The position numbers and the translations under genes were made by a program. A stretch of DNA of 37,899 bases, taken from assembly GCA_021768245.1 (NCBI GenBank), contig JAETNO010000028.1, forward strand, positions 1 through 37,899. Reading direction: 5' to 3'. This DNA comes from Bacteroidaceae bacterium (lineage in GTDB: Bacteria > Bacteroidota > Bacteroidia > Bacteroidales > Muribaculaceae). Shown piece by piece: positions 8,393 to 18,199 of the stretch (the stretch's first letter is position 1; every line of letters starts with the position of its first letter). The notes under the pieces were generated by a model that saw only the letters and a list, made by a program, of their open reading frames with translations, did no database searches and had not been told where the DNA came from.

Positions 8393-9424
8393 ATGAAATC
8401 AATTTGCGGAATCGGCTTAATAGCCATCGTCATATTCCTGTGCTCCTGTGGACACAAGGAGCCTTCCGAGATAGAACAACCGGTCAGGGTCAAAACTGTT
8501 TGCGTGGGAGAAAGCTCCGCGCCATCAGGGGCGACAAGATATTCCGGCACAATAGCAGCCGGCGAAGAGACCCCGCTCAGCTTCCAAACAGCCGGAAGGG
8601 TCAGCCATATAAATGTCAAGGTTGGAGACAGAATAGCGAAAGGGCAATCGCTCGCAAGACTCGATGCGACTTCCCTTCAAAATGCATATGACATCGCGGC
8701 TGCAGGAGAGGAACAGGCCAACGATGCCTACCGCCGCATGAAAATACTCCATGACCAAAAAGCCCTCGCCGAAATAAAATGGGTAGAGGTACAGAGTGCG
8801 GTTAAACAGGCACGTTCGGCAACAGCCATAGCCCGAAAGGCACTCTCCGATGCAAACCTGACAGCGCCTTACTCCGGAATAGTTGCCGCCAAGCTGATTG
8901 ACGAGGGACAGACCGTAGCCCCCTTCGAACCGGTTTTGAGCATTATAACTGCATCTTCAGCAAAAGCCGTTGTCTCTGTGCCTGAAAATTACATCTCATC
9001 AATCGCACTCGGAGACAGCGGCATAGTAAACAGCGGAGGGAAACGCTACAAATCCGTTGTCAGCGAGAAAGGGGTATCCGCCGATCCCTTGACCCGCAGC
9101 TACACCGTTAAGCTCGATATCAAAGGCCACATTCCAGCCGATTCATTACTTCCCGGGATGATATGCAAGGTGGACATATATCCGTCTCAGAAAGAAATTA
9201 GACCGGCATTCATACTCCCGGCTGACGCAGTGCTGCTCGGAGTTGACAACCGCAGTTTCGTATGGCTTAACAAAAACGGGATTGCCGTGAGACGATTCGT
9301 AGAAATAGGCGATATGACCGATGATGGAATTGTCATAAACAAGGGCCTCAGCCATACCGATTCCGTGATTGTAGCCGGCCAGCAGAAAGTGAGTGAGGGA
9401 ATGAAAGTCACATCCATTGATTAG
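8393..9424 (+). CDS. RND efflux periplasmic adaptor lipoprotein (HlyD/AcrA family)
   Basis: A 343-residue membrane fusion protein that links the inner-membrane pump to the outer-membrane channel. The N-terminus is a lipoprotein signal with lipobox LCSC (lipidated C19). The lipoyl/barrel-sandwich halves are visible in SFQTAGRVSHINVKVGDRIAKGQSLARLD (about 64-92) and LTAPYSGIVAAKLIDEGQTV (about 159-178), separated by a short alpha-helical hairpin, and followed by the beta-barrel (LTRSYTVKLDI...LLPGMICKVDI) and membrane-proximal domain. It is the first gene of a three-gene operon: the pump starts 9 nt after it. Substrate cannot be told from sequence. No regulator gene is adjacent. Confidence 0.92.
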   Translation: MKSICGIGLIAIVIFLCSCGHKEPSEIEQPVRVKTVCVGESSAPSGATRYSGTIAAGEETPLSFQTAGRVSHINVKVGDRIAKGQSLARLDATSLQNAYDIAAAGEEQANDAYRRMKILHDQKALAEIKWVEVQSAVKQARSATAIARKALSDANLTAPYSGIVAAKLIDEGQTVAPFEPVLSIITASSAKAVVSVPENYISSIALGDSGIVNSGGKRYKSVVSEKGVSADPLTRSYTVKLDIKGHIPADSLLPGMICKVDIYPSQKEIRPAFILPADAVLLGVDNRSFVWLNKNGIAVRRFVEIGDMTDDGIVINKGLSHTDSVIVAGQQKVSEGMKVTSID

Positions 9425-9433
9425 AGATTCATT

Positions 9434-12400
9434 ATGGAAAGCTCAAATCCTGTAAAGGGCAATAATCAGAACGTCTTTAAAGTGGCGCCGATAGTCGCAT
9501 GGGGCTATAGATACAGCTCCATTGTGATATTGGTGGTCTGCTGCCTTGTAGCTTTCGGAATATATTCGCTTGATGTCATTGACAAAAACGAATTTCCCAA
9601 TTACACTGTCACCGAAGGAGTCTTCGCAGCCGCATATCCGGGCGCGAGCGCGGAACAGATAGAGCAGGAAGTCGTGAAACCGATGGAGGACTATGTGTTC
9701 AGTTTCAAGGAAGTTAAGAAATCCACCACGACAAGCGATGCTACTTCAGGTCAGGTAATCATCTATGTCCAGCTTGATGAAAATGTCACGGACACAGAGC
9801 AATTCTGGAATAAATTCCGTGCAGGCACGACTGCGTTGAAACTGAAATTGCCGCCCGGTGTACTCGGGACAGAGGTAATCTCCGATTTCGGCGCGACGTC
9901 AGCTGTTTTGCTCACAATGTCAAGCGAGCAAAAGACATACCGGGAACTGAAAACCTATATGGATAACCTCCGGGACCGTCTGCGGAGCATTGAAAGCGTG
10001 GGCAGAATGACTGTCTACGGGCAGCAGACAGAACAGATTGCCGTATATCTCGACCCCGAAAAATTAGCTCACTATGGAATCGGCGAGAAAACCATAGCCA
10101 TGTCACTCGCATCGCAGGGATTCTCCACAACAGGAGGAGAACTGCGCACTTCAAGATACACGGCTCCCATCACCGTCAAGCGGGCCCTGAATTCAGTCAA
10201 GGAAGTAGAGGACCAGATAGTGTTCTCTCTTCCCGACGGAGGAATCGTGACACTCGGTGACGTAGCCAAAGTGGTAAAAGAATACCCTCGTCCCAACAGC
10301 TTCGTGACCAACAACGGAAAGAAATCGCTCGTGCTTTCAATCGAGATAAAGGAAGGGAAAAATGTCGTTGAAATGGGCAAGGAAGTTGAGAAACAGATTG
10401 CGGATTTCGAGCCCGGACTTCCGGATGACATCACCCTTTTCCGAATCACCAACCAGCCCTATGACGTAAACAACAGCGTAATCAACTTTCTCACCGAGCT
10501 GCTCATCGCCGTTATCGGTGTGCTTGTCGCCATCATACTCCTTTTGCCGTTCCGTGTAGCGCTTATCGCGGCATCCACCATTCCCATCACCATTTTCATA
10601 TCACTCGGGCTGTTCTACGTGTTGGGCATAGAACTCAACACCGTGACACTCGCCTGCCTGATTGTGTCGCTCGGAATGATTGTGGACAATTCGGTTGTGA
10701 TTATGGACGAGTATGTCGACCTTCTGGGGCAGGGTGTTGACCGTAAGACCGCGACACTCACAAGCGCCACCGAATTTTTCAAGGCCATCATCTCGGCTAC
10801 ACTTGCCATCTCAATCACTTTCTTCCCCTTCCTCATAACCATGACCGGCATGATGCATGATTTCCTGCTTGATTTTCCGTGGGCTATCTCCATCATACTT
10901 TTCGTATCACTTATTGTCGCGGAAATGCTTGTGCCATTGATGCAATATAAGCTTATCAATCCTGCGAAAGTGCTTAAAAGCGAAGGTGACGGCAATGAGG
11001 GAAACAGTGGCAAAAAGCGACATGTCACCTTCCTCGTGCTTTTACAGCAGGGATATGACAAACTGATTGACCTATGCTTCAATTGGCCCAAAACTGTGCT
11101 TGCAGTAGGCCTGCTCAGTATAATCGGTGGCGGTTACATCCTTCTGAAACGTCCCATCCAGCTCATGCCGGTCGCAGAACGAAATCAATTTGCGGTGGAA
11201 ATCAATCTTCCGACAGGCACTCCCCTGGCCCGGACATCACAGATTGCTGATTCTCTTGCCTCAATATTAAGGAAAGACAAGCGCGTGGTTTCGGTGGCCA
11301 TCTTCCATGGATGCAGTTCCCCGCGATTCCAGACCACATACACACCGGAGGTAGGAGGGCCCAACTACGCACAATTCATCGTCAATACCCAAAGCAGTGA
11401 CGCCACCATAGCCGTGCTCGATGAGTATACCGCACGTTACCGCGACTATTTTCCCGATGCACGCGTGAGATTCAAACAGCTTAGCTATGAAACAGCATCG
11501 GATCCCGTAGAGGTACGCGTCAGCGGCCCCGACTACGGAGTACTGCAAACGCTGGCCGACAGCATAACGGGGATAATGCGTGGCATAGACGGACTGCATC
11601 TCGTGCGCAACAGTCTTGAATCGCCGCAGTTCACAGCTAAAATCGTTCCCGACGAAAGTGCCATGAGCCGGCTCGGGCTTAACAACACCCTGCTCCAGCT
11701 GACTCTTGCAATGCGCTACGGCGACGGGATTCCCCTTGCTACGGTATGGGAAGGAGACTACGGTATCCCGGTGGTGGCAAAGACCGACAAGGCGACACAC
11801 GGTGATATATCTGAACTCTCAGAGGAACAGATACCACTCATCGGCCTCGGAAGCGTGCCCCTAAAACAGTTTGCCGAAATAGAACCGACATGGACCACCG
11901 GACAGTTGTCACACCGTAACGGAATCCCCACGGTAGACATAATGGCTGAAATAAACCGTGGCGACAATGCCATAAACCTGACGAAAAAGGTAAAATCAAA
12001 ATTAGATGGTTTCAATCTGCCGGAGGGCTATAAACTTGAATATGGAGGAGTATGGGAACAGACATTCCAGATTCTTCCCAATATCCTGAGTGCCCTGACG
12101 ATGGCAACCGTAATAATATTCTTTATCTTGCTTATGCATTACAAGAAGGTGGGAGTCTCGTTGCTGCTTGTCGGATGTCTGCTCTGCTGTCTTCCGGGAA
12201 TGGCTGCCGGACTTCTGATACAGAACATGGTGCTCAGCCTGACCTGTACACTCGGACTTATAAGCCTCATGGGAATATTGGTACGCAATGCCATCATAAT
12301 GCTTGACTATGCTGAAAAACTTCAGCAGACCGAAAATATGAGTGCCCGCGACGCCTCCCTTGCATCGGCCAAACGCCGAATGCGGCCAATCTTCCTCACT

Positions 12401-12610
12401 TCATCGGCCGCAGCGATGGGAGTAGTGCCTATGGTCATAAGCAACAGCGGCTTATGGCAACCGATGGGGACAGTAATATTCTGGGGCACCATAATAACGA
12501 TGATTTATATCCTGACATTCATACCAATAGCCTATTGGAAAACCCAGCCCAAAAGGCAGACATCGCCAGGTGCCTCATCCGGCAATAATAATGACGCGCA
12601 AAAATCCTGA
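9434..12610 (+). CDS. RND efflux transporter permease (AcrB/MdtB/SwrC-like)
   Basis: A 1,058-residue inner-membrane proton-driven exporter with the duplicated RND layout: helix 1 at about 30-48, a first large periplasmic domain, helices 2-6 at about 345-510, a second periplasmic domain, and the last helices from about 880. The proton-relay motif in helix 4 reads GMIVDNSVVIMDE (D418, N419), i.e. VDN where AcrB has VDD; this variant is seen in SwrC-like pumps. The sequence AAYPGASAEQIEQEVVKPME near the start is typical of the family. It forms a tripartite pump with the adaptor before it and the TolC-like protein 5 nt after it. Exported compounds (drugs, bile salts, lipids) are unknown. Confidence 0.94.
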   Translation: MESSNPVKGNNQNVFKVAPIVAWGYRYSSIVILVVCCLVAFGIYSLDVIDKNEFPNYTVTEGVFAAAYPGASAEQIEQEVVKPMEDYVFSFKEVKKSTTTSDATSGQVIIYVQLDENVTDTEQFWNKFRAGTTALKLKLPPGVLGTEVISDFGATSAVLLTMSSEQKTYRELKTYMDNLRDRLRSIESVGRMTVYGQQTEQIAVYLDPEKLAHYGIGEKTIAMSLASQGFSTTGGELRTSRYTAPITVKRALNSVKEVEDQIVFSLPDGGIVTLGDVAKVVKEYPRPNSFVTNNGKKSLVLSIEIKEGKNVVEMGKEVEKQIADFEPGLPDDITLFRITNQPYDVNNSVINFLTELLIAVIGVLVAIILLLPFRVALIAASTIPITIFISLGLFYVLGIELNTVTLACLIVSLGMIVDNSVVIMDEYVDLLGQGVDRKTATLTSATEFFKAIISATLAISITFFPFLITMTGMMHDFLLDFPWAISIILFVSLIVAEMLVPLMQYKLINPAKVLKSEGDGNEGNSGKKRHVTFLVLLQQGYDKLIDLCFNWPKTVLAVGLLSIIGGGYILLKRPIQLMPVAERNQFAVEINLPTGTPLARTSQIADSLASILRKDKRVVSVAIFHGCSSPRFQTTYTPEVGGPNYAQFIVNTQSSDATIAVLDEYTARYRDYFPDARVRFKQLSYETASDPVEVRVSGPDYGVLQTLADSITGIMRGIDGLHLVRNSLESPQFTAKIVPDESAMSRLGLNNTLLQLTLAMRYGDGIPLATVWEGDYGIPVVAKTDKATHGDISELSEEQIPLIGLGSVPLKQFAEIEPTWTTGQLSHRNGIPTVDIMAEINRGDNAINLTKKVKSKLDGFNLPEGYKLEYGGVWEQTFQILPNILSALTMATVIIFFILLMHYKKVGVSLLLVGCLLCCLPGMAAGLLIQNMVLSLTCTLGLISLMGILVRNAIIMLDYAEKLQQTENMSARDASLASAKRRMRPIFLTSSAAAMGVVPMVISNSGLWQPMGTVIFWGTIITMIYILTFIPIAYWKTQPKRQTSPGASSGNNNDAQKS

Positions 12611-12615
12611 AAACT

Positions 12616-13905
12616 ATGACCTCATTCTATAAGCTGACATTAATATTAATCCTGTCATTCAGTTCTCTGAATGCCATGGCCGGACAGCCTGAGATATCGC
12701 TTGAGCGGTGTCGGGAGATGGCTCTTCAGAATAACCTGAAAATCCGTACGGCAAAAAATGCCGTAAGCGAGGCCAAGGAATTGCGGGAGGAAGCTTTCAC
12801 AAAATACTTCCCGCAGGTCAACGCTACCGGTTTCGCCTTCAAATCCAACAAAGGAATAATTCAATTCGGACTTCTGGACATCCTGACGGTCTCTTTTCTC
12901 GACAAGTCAGTCAACGCCGGCATTACAGCCGTACAACCTATATTCATGGGAGGCCAGATTGTCAACGGCAACAAACTTGCGGAAATCGGAGTCGCCGTAA
13001 GCGAATTGCAGCGCCGACAATCCCGTAACGATGTCATAGAAACCGTCGACAAATACTATTGGGAGATACTCGCGCTCCAGGCAAAGCGCAGGACTCTCCA
13101 GACTGCAATGACTGCTGTCGACTCCCTATGCCATGACGTAAGAGCCGCCCTTGAAGCCGGACTTATCACATCAAACGACCTGCTTGAAGCAGAGCTACGC
13201 CGCAGCGAACTTCAAGCAGACAGCGTTGATCTAGACAATGGTATAAAACTCTGTAAAATGGTGCTGTCGCAATATATAGGAGCTGACTCCACATATGTCG
13301 ACATTGCAGAGATAGCGGCCGACACAGTGCCTTCCATACCTTTCGAATCCTACCGCGCTCCATCAGACGCCCTTCTTAACAGTCCCGACTATCTGCTTCT
13401 GAAGGAAAATGTAAAAGCCAAGAAACTTGAACAGAGAATTGAGCTTGGAAAGAATCTGCCGTCAGTCGGAGCCGGTGCGGGATATTTCTATCAAGACGCG
13501 CTTGACTCAAAACATGGCTACGGAGCCGTTTTTGTCGCCGTAAACGTTCCCTTGTCGGGATGGTGGGGAGGCTCTCATGCCATAAAGCGCAAACGAATTG
13601 CACGCGAAACAGCCGAAGCAGAGCTTGAAAGTCTTTCAGAACTCATAGAAATAGGTATGGAGAAAGCCTGGGACAACCTGACCGCCGCACAACGCAAAGC
13701 GGAAATCGCATACAAGGCAATCATCCCCGCTACCGAAAACCTGCGTCTCTACAATGTGTTTTATCAAGCCGGCACAAGCACGATAACCGATTTACTCGAC
13801 GCACAGGCATTGCACAGACAGACCATTGACCGTTTTACCGAAGCAAACGCAGCCTACAGGGTTGCCCTGACCCAGTATCTAATCGCGACATCCCAACTCG
13901 AATAG
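12616..13905 (+). CDS. TolC-family outer-membrane efflux protein
   Basis: A 429-residue outer-membrane channel subunit. It begins with a Sec signal peptide ending near NAMAG, then ISLERCREMALQNNLKIRTA, the typical opening of the first OEP repeat, with long Ala/Glu/Leu-rich helices (VSEAKELREEAFTKYFPQV, LEAELRRSEL) and a second repeat ending in AGTSTITDLLDAQALHRQTIDRFTEANAAYRVALTQYL, the characteristic C-terminal helix. Three subunits would form the channel-tunnel. As the last gene of the RND operon it completes a dedicated pump. No strong hairpin follows the stop. Confidence 0.93.
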   Translation: MTSFYKLTLILILSFSSLNAMAGQPEISLERCREMALQNNLKIRTAKNAVSEAKELREEAFTKYFPQVNATGFAFKSNKGIIQFGLLDILTVSFLDKSVNAGITAVQPIFMGGQIVNGNKLAEIGVAVSELQRRQSRNDVIETVDKYYWEILALQAKRRTLQTAMTAVDSLCHDVRAALEAGLITSNDLLEAELRRSELQADSVDLDNGIKLCKMVLSQYIGADSTYVDIAEIAADTVPSIPFESYRAPSDALLNSPDYLLLKENVKAKKLEQRIELGKNLPSVGAGAGYFYQDALDSKHGYGAVFVAVNVPLSGWWGGSHAIKRKRIARETAEAELESLSELIEIGMEKAWDNLTAAQRKAEIAYKAIIPATENLRLYNVFYQAGTSTITDLLDAQALHRQTIDRFTEANAAYRVALTQYLIATSQLE

Positions 13906-13969
13906 ATATTGACAGAACGGATTATCGCAAAAAAATTATATTTATACCGTATTTTCACAAATATTTATC

Positions 13970-13977
13970 TATATTTG
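13970..13977 (+). promoter_or_regulatory. Promoter -7 element for DUF4492-cydAB
   Basis: TATATTTG, followed by C, matches TAnnTTTG and lies 58 nt upstream of the likely ATG of the DUF4492 gene, in an AT-rich gap after the efflux operon. Confidence 0.55.
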
Positions 13978-14035
13978 CGTCTATTGATGAGTCTTTATTT
14001 TGAAAAGTAACACGAAATCATATTCTGAATCATTA

Positions 14036-14245
14036 ATGTCGTTGCCCCGAAGAATCTGGCGGTTCTATGCCGACGGCTTCAGGCAAATGACCGTCGGAAA
14101 GAAACTATGGCTACTGATTATTATAAAACTCTTCATATTGTTTTTTATTTTCAAGCTGTTTTTCTTTCCCGATATCCTCAAAAGAGACTATGACAGCGAC
14201 GAAGAGAGGGCCGCGGCCGTAAGGTCGACACTTATCAACAGATAA
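14036..14245 (+). CDS. DUF4492 small membrane protein, cyd-linked
   Basis: A 69-residue protein from ATG 14036 (MSLPRRIWRFYADGFRQMT); a TTG 36 nt earlier would only add a polar extension. RFYADGFRQMTVGKKLWLLIIIKLFILFFIFKLFFFPD is the DUF4492 signature: an amphipathic start and one strongly hydrophobic membrane helix (about 22-46), then a charged tail. In Bacteroidetes this family sits directly ahead of cydAB, as here (77 nt before cydA), so it is probably an accessory or assembly subunit of the bd oxidase. That function is inferred from linkage. Confidence 0.85.
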   Translation: MSLPRRIWRFYADGFRQMTVGKKLWLLIIIKLFILFFIFKLFFFPDILKRDYDSDEERAAAVRSTLINR

Positions 14246-14322
14246 TCATCAATCATATATCGGGAAACTGACAATAACCCTACGAAATATAACCCGTTTA
14301 AACAAACTTATCATCATAGCAT

Positions 14323-15879
14323 ATGGACGATTTGATGACCGTAGTCGATTGGTCGCGATGGCAATTTGCCCTCACTGCCATGTATCATTGGCTCTTCGTG
14401 CCCCTTACGCTCGGATTGAGCGTCATTGTAGGAATCATGGAGACCATCTATTTCCGCAACAGAAGCGAAAAGTGGTTGCGTACGACAAAATTCTGGATGA
14501 CCCTCTTCGGCATCAACTTTGCCATGGGTGTGGCCACAGGTATAATTCTCGAATTTGAGTTCGGGACAAACTGGTCAAACTACAGCTGGTTTGTAGGTGA
14601 TATCTTCGGGGCGCCTCTCGCCATCGAGGGACTGCTGGCCTTCTTCATGGAAGCGACATTCATAGCAGTCATGTTCTTCGGATGGAAAAAGGTCAGCCCG
14701 GGCTTCCACCTTGCCTCTACATGGCTCACGGCCCTTGGAGCAAGCATCTCGGCTCTGTGGATTCTGATTGCAAACGCATGGATGCAATATCCCGTAGGGA
14801 TGGAATTCGACCCCGGACAGATGCGCAATATCATGGACGACTTCTGGGCCGTAGCCCTTTCACCGGTCGCAATCAACAAGTTTTTCCATGCCGTGTTTGA
14901 CGGCTGGGTGCTTGCCGCAGTGTTCGTCTGCGGAGTCAGCTCCTGGTATCTCATGAAAAACCGTCGCCGGGAATTCGCGCTTGATTCCATCAGAATAGCC
15001 GGATGGGTAGGCCTTGTCGGCATAATACTGACAATCTGGACAGGCGACGGTTCCTCAGTCCAGGTAGCGAAAGTGCAGCCAATGAAACTCGCCGCGATGG
15101 AAGGTCTCTACGACGGAAAGGTAGGGCAGGAAATCACCGCTTTCGGCATCCTCAATCCGGACAAGAAACCGGGTGACGACGCCAAGCCTTATCTGTTCGA
15201 CATATCTATCCCCAAAGGGCTGTCAATCCTCGCCAACCACGATGCAAACAGCTTTGTGCCGGGTATCAACGACCTGTTAAAGGGTATAAGGCTGACTCCG
15301 GAAGGCGACACCGTCCGCACGGACTCCTATGCTGAACGCATAGCGATAGGCAAACGCGCGCACGAGGCCCTGCGCGACTATGACAGTGCCATGGCCAAGG
15401 GCGACACTGCCGCTATGGCCGAGGCACGAACCCGCCTCAAGGCCGATTATAAATATTTCGGCTATGGCTATCTCGACTCCCCCGAGGAAGCCGTTCCACC
15501 CGTAGGGGTGACATTCTATTCATTCCATATAATGGTCATGGCCGGCGGCTATCTCCTGCTCTTCTTCATTATAGCTGTTGTAAGCTCGATGAGAGGCGGG
15601 CGCCTTTGGGAGCGCCGCTGGTGGCAATGGGTCGCCATGCTGTCAATCGCGGTAGTATGGATTTGCTCCGAAGCCGGATGGGTGACAGCCGAAGTCGGAC
15701 GTCAGCCCTGGATTATCGAAGGTCTTATGCCTAACCGCGCAGCTATCTCAGCGATATCTTCGTCGACCGTGCAGCTGACATTCTGGATGTTTGCTGTGGT
15801 TTTCACCGCCCTTCTTGCAGCGGAGGTGGTAATCATGCTGAAACAAATCAAAGGCGGAAACGACCGCGACGAATATTAA
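14323..15879 (+). CDS. cydA: Cytochrome bd quinol oxidase subunit I
   Basis: A 518-residue polytopic inner-membrane protein that oxidises quinol and carries the three haems reducing O2 to water. Expected haem ligands are present: H22 in MYHWLFVPLTLGLS (b595/d side), H189 in INKFFHAVFDGW, and M404 in SFHIMVMAG (b558). The Glu-rich GINFAMGVATGIILEFEFGTNWS helix and the AEVGRQPW motif are intact. The insert between the mid-protein helices (about 260-390), a periplasmic quinol-binding loop region, is hydrophilic with a repeated Asp/Ala/Lys pattern. It is the second gene of the DUF4492-cydA-cydB unit. It gives a gut anaerobe tolerance to and use of nanomolar oxygen. Confidence 0.97.
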   Translation: MDDLMTVVDWSRWQFALTAMYHWLFVPLTLGLSVIVGIMETIYFRNRSEKWLRTTKFWMTLFGINFAMGVATGIILEFEFGTNWSNYSWFVGDIFGAPLAIEGLLAFFMEATFIAVMFFGWKKVSPGFHLASTWLTALGASISALWILIANAWMQYPVGMEFDPGQMRNIMDDFWAVALSPVAINKFFHAVFDGWVLAAVFVCGVSSWYLMKNRRREFALDSIRIAGWVGLVGIILTIWTGDGSSVQVAKVQPMKLAAMEGLYDGKVGQEITAFGILNPDKKPGDDAKPYLFDISIPKGLSILANHDANSFVPGINDLLKGIRLTPEGDTVRTDSYAERIAIGKRAHEALRDYDSAMAKGDTAAMAEARTRLKADYKYFGYGYLDSPEEAVPPVGVTFYSFHIMVMAGGYLLLFFIIAVVSSMRGGRLWERRWWQWVAMLSIAVVWICSEAGWVTAEVGRQPWIIEGLMPNRAAISAISSSTVQLTFWMFAVVFTALLAAEVVIMLKQIKGGNDRDEY

Positions 15880-15947
15880 ACGACATCCGTTTTTGATTCA
15901 ACGCACAAATAATTATCTTTCACAGACTTTTCAAATTGACTATTTAT

Positions 15948-17078
15948 ATGGAACTCGAATCCTTACAGATATACTGGTGGCTTCTGATATCAGTGCTCGG
16001 AGCCCTGCTGGTGTTCCTGCTCTTTGTCCAGGGCGGACAGACTTTCCTGTTGGGAGTCAGCGACTCCTCTGAATCATCGCGACGCATGATAAGTTCGTTC
16101 GGCCATAAATGGGAGCTGACCTTCACCACCCTCGTCGTGTTCGGCGGCGCATTTTTCGCCTCATTCCCGCTGTTCTACTCTACAAGTTTCGGCGGAGCCT
16201 ACTGGCTATGGATGCTCATATTAATCAGTTTCGTGCTTCAGGCCGTCAGCTATGAATTCAGGTCAAAACCCGGCAACATATTCGGCACGCGAACCTACGA
16301 CACCTTCCTTTTCATCAATGGAAGCGTCGGGTGCATCCTGCTTGGTGTCGCGGTAGCCATGTTCTTTTTCGGAGCGGAATTCACTGTCAGCAAAGGGAAT
16401 ATCCTTGATACCGGTGCCCCTGTGATTTCCGTGTGGGCCCCTACCCATGGATTTGAAGCGATATTCTACTGGAAAAACCTCGTGCTCGGCTTCGCGGTGC
16501 TCTTCCTTGCCCGTACCCAAGCCGCCCTTTATCTCATGAACAATAACCCTCAGGACGACGCCTTTTTCAAGGCAAACCGTAAGAGAGTTTTTGTCAACGC
16601 CCTTGTCTTCCTGGTATTTTTCCTTACATTCGTAGGGCTCCTTCTCTCGACGGCTTCATTACAGACCACTTTCGACGGCAGTATCGACGGACGCCCCAGT
16701 TCGTTCGAGCTCCGCGAATTCAAATATTTCTTCAACCTCATCGAACTTCCGTGTGCGCTTGTAGCCTTCCTTGCCGGAGTAGTCATGGTGCTTTACGGTA
16801 TAATACGTTCCGCCTTCGCACTGCACTACACTAAAGGAATCTGGTGGAGCGGTACCGGGACTGTCCTTGTGGTCCTCGCCCTCTTCTGGATTGCCGGCTA
16901 CAACAATACACCCTACTACCCCTCACTGACCGACCCGTCCTCCTCCCTGACCATATTCAACAGTTCATCAAGCCTCTTCACTCTGACGTGCATGAGCTGG
17001 GTATCGGTAATCATACCTTTCGTAGTGGCGTACATCGCTTATGCCTGGTATGCGATGGACAGGAAACATTCCCGCTGA
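15948..17078 (+). CDS. cydB: Cytochrome bd quinol oxidase subunit II
   Basis: A 376-residue membrane subunit starting at ATG 15948 (MELESLQIYWWLLISVLGALLVF); a TTG 12 nt upstream is less likely. It has eight or nine predicted membrane helices, with the N-terminal FVQGGQTFL segment, RTYDTFLFINGSVGCILLG and AGVVMVLYGIIRSAF typical of CydB in Bacteroidetes. It has no haem ligands of its own and pairs with CydA. It lies 68 nt after cydA. A sugar-transferase-like gene begins 31 nt after its stop, perhaps in the same transcript. Confidence 0.95.
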   Translation: MELESLQIYWWLLISVLGALLVFLLFVQGGQTFLLGVSDSSESSRRMISSFGHKWELTFTTLVVFGGAFFASFPLFYSTSFGGAYWLWMLILISFVLQAVSYEFRSKPGNIFGTRTYDTFLFINGSVGCILLGVAVAMFFFGAEFTVSKGNILDTGAPVISVWAPTHGFEAIFYWKNLVLGFAVLFLARTQAALYLMNNNPQDDAFFKANRKRVFVNALVFLVFFLTFVGLLLSTASLQTTFDGSIDGRPSSFELREFKYFFNLIELPCALVAFLAGVVMVLYGIIRSAFALHYTKGIWWSGTGTVLVVLALFWIAGYNNTPYYPSLTDPSSSLTIFNSSSSLFTLTCMSWVSVIIPFVVAYIAYAWYAMDRKHSR

Positions 17079-17109
17079 AACAATCATCAATCCGACCATT
17101 ATATCCCCC

Positions 17110-18105
17110 ATGGGACTGATAAAGAAACTGAAACGCAGACTGCGCACGGAAATAAATTTCCTGTTCTTCCGTGAATACCGTTTCAAGCGCCATGTCCGCA
17201 GACATCTTAAGAAATACTATAGCCCTGACGCACCGAAAAGAGCGGTGCGTCAGGGTCTCGTCATAAGCATGGCCGACGGACGTTGCCATCATGGAGGGCT
17301 CTGTGACCGTCTCAGAACATATACCGCGACCTATCGCTACTGTATGGCCCACAATCTGCCATATGCAATCTATTTCAGAGTGCCGTTCAGACTTGAGGAC
17401 TACCTCGAACCAAACGCCTATGACTGGAGGGTGAACGACGACGAGGTCTCGTTCAATTCAGAAGAGACCAACGTGCTCTACACCGACACCTCAGGCGACT
17501 CCGGCGAAAGGGAACTCCGTTTCCGCGAGAAAGTCTACCGCAAGTTCCTTTCCGACAAAAGATACTGCCAGCATCATTTCTACTCCTCGTTCTCTGATTT
17601 CGGGGATGAGTTCGGGCCGACATTCCGACAACTCTTCCGGCCCAACAAGCGGCTTCAGGAGCACATTGACAATGAGATGGATAAATTAGGAGGGGAGAAT
17701 TATGTGTCGGTCGCAACCCGCTTTCTCGAGCTCCTGGGCGACTTCCGCGAGCCCAAGGCCAAACGCAGACTAAGCGACGACGAGCGAAAGAAACTGACAG
17801 ACGCCTGCATTTCAAGAATAGAGGATATCCACCGTCGCTATCCGAACCATAAGATACTCGTCACCTCCGACAGCCAACGTTTCGTAGAGGAAGCGTCACG
17901 GCTCCCTTATGTCCATACGATTGAAGGACAAATCTCTCATGTCGACACCGTCGATTCAGAGGACCACACCAAGACATTTCTCGATTTTTTCATGATAAGC
18001 AAGGCCGAGAAGGTATTTCAAATCCAAATCGGGCCTATGTATGGCGGATTCTTCTCAAAAAGCGCGGCGATGGCCGGAGACCGGCCCTTTGAAAGAATAA
18101 ACTGA
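17110..18105 (+). CDS. Putative glycosyltransferase, fucosyltransferase-like fold
   Basis: A 331-residue cytosolic or peripheral protein from ATG 17110 (MGLIKKLKRRLRTEINFLFF); an earlier ATG at 17041 would overlap cydB. Features visible: a basic N-terminus; GRCHHGGLCDRLRTYTATYRYCMAHNLPYAIYF, resembling the G-x-G-D/N-R loop at the start of NodZ/O-fucosyltransferase-like enzymes; and a C-terminal NHKILVTSDSQRFVEEA...KTFLDFFMISKAEKVFQIQIGPMYGGFFSKSAA block, which resembles the donor-binding end of that group. Donor and acceptor are unknown. It ends before a convergent terminator. It might modify surface glycans. The link to cydAB is positional only. Confidence 0.6.
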   Translation: MGLIKKLKRRLRTEINFLFFREYRFKRHVRRHLKKYYSPDAPKRAVRQGLVISMADGRCHHGGLCDRLRTYTATYRYCMAHNLPYAIYFRVPFRLEDYLEPNAYDWRVNDDEVSFNSEETNVLYTDTSGDSGERELRFREKVYRKFLSDKRYCQHHFYSSFSDFGDEFGPTFRQLFRPNKRLQEHIDNEMDKLGGENYVSVATRFLELLGDFREPKAKRRLSDDERKKLTDACISRIEDIHRRYPNHKILVTSDSQRFVEEASRLPYVHTIEGQISHVDTVDSEDHTKTFLDFFMISKAEKVFQIQIGPMYGGFFSKSAAMAGDRPFERIN

Positions 18106-18129
18106 GCCATCTTCAACTCAGCAAACACA

Positions 18130-18165
18130 GACTCCGGAAATCCCGCATTTGGGATTTCCGGAGTC
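18130..18165. terminator. Bidirectional terminator
   Basis: GACTCCGGAAATCCC (18130-18144) and GGGATTTCCGGAGTC (18151-18165) form a perfect 15-bp stem with a 6-nt loop and T-rich right flank. It separates two convergent genes. Confidence 0.85.
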
Positions 18166-18199
18166 TTGTTTGAGTGCGGATTAATTTAAGAAATAGTTT

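Noticed and set aside
10682..10690. VDN instead of VDD in the proton-relay motif of the RND pump, as a possible defect
   Set aside because: This variant is also found in functional SwrC-like pumps, so it is not a sign of inactivation.
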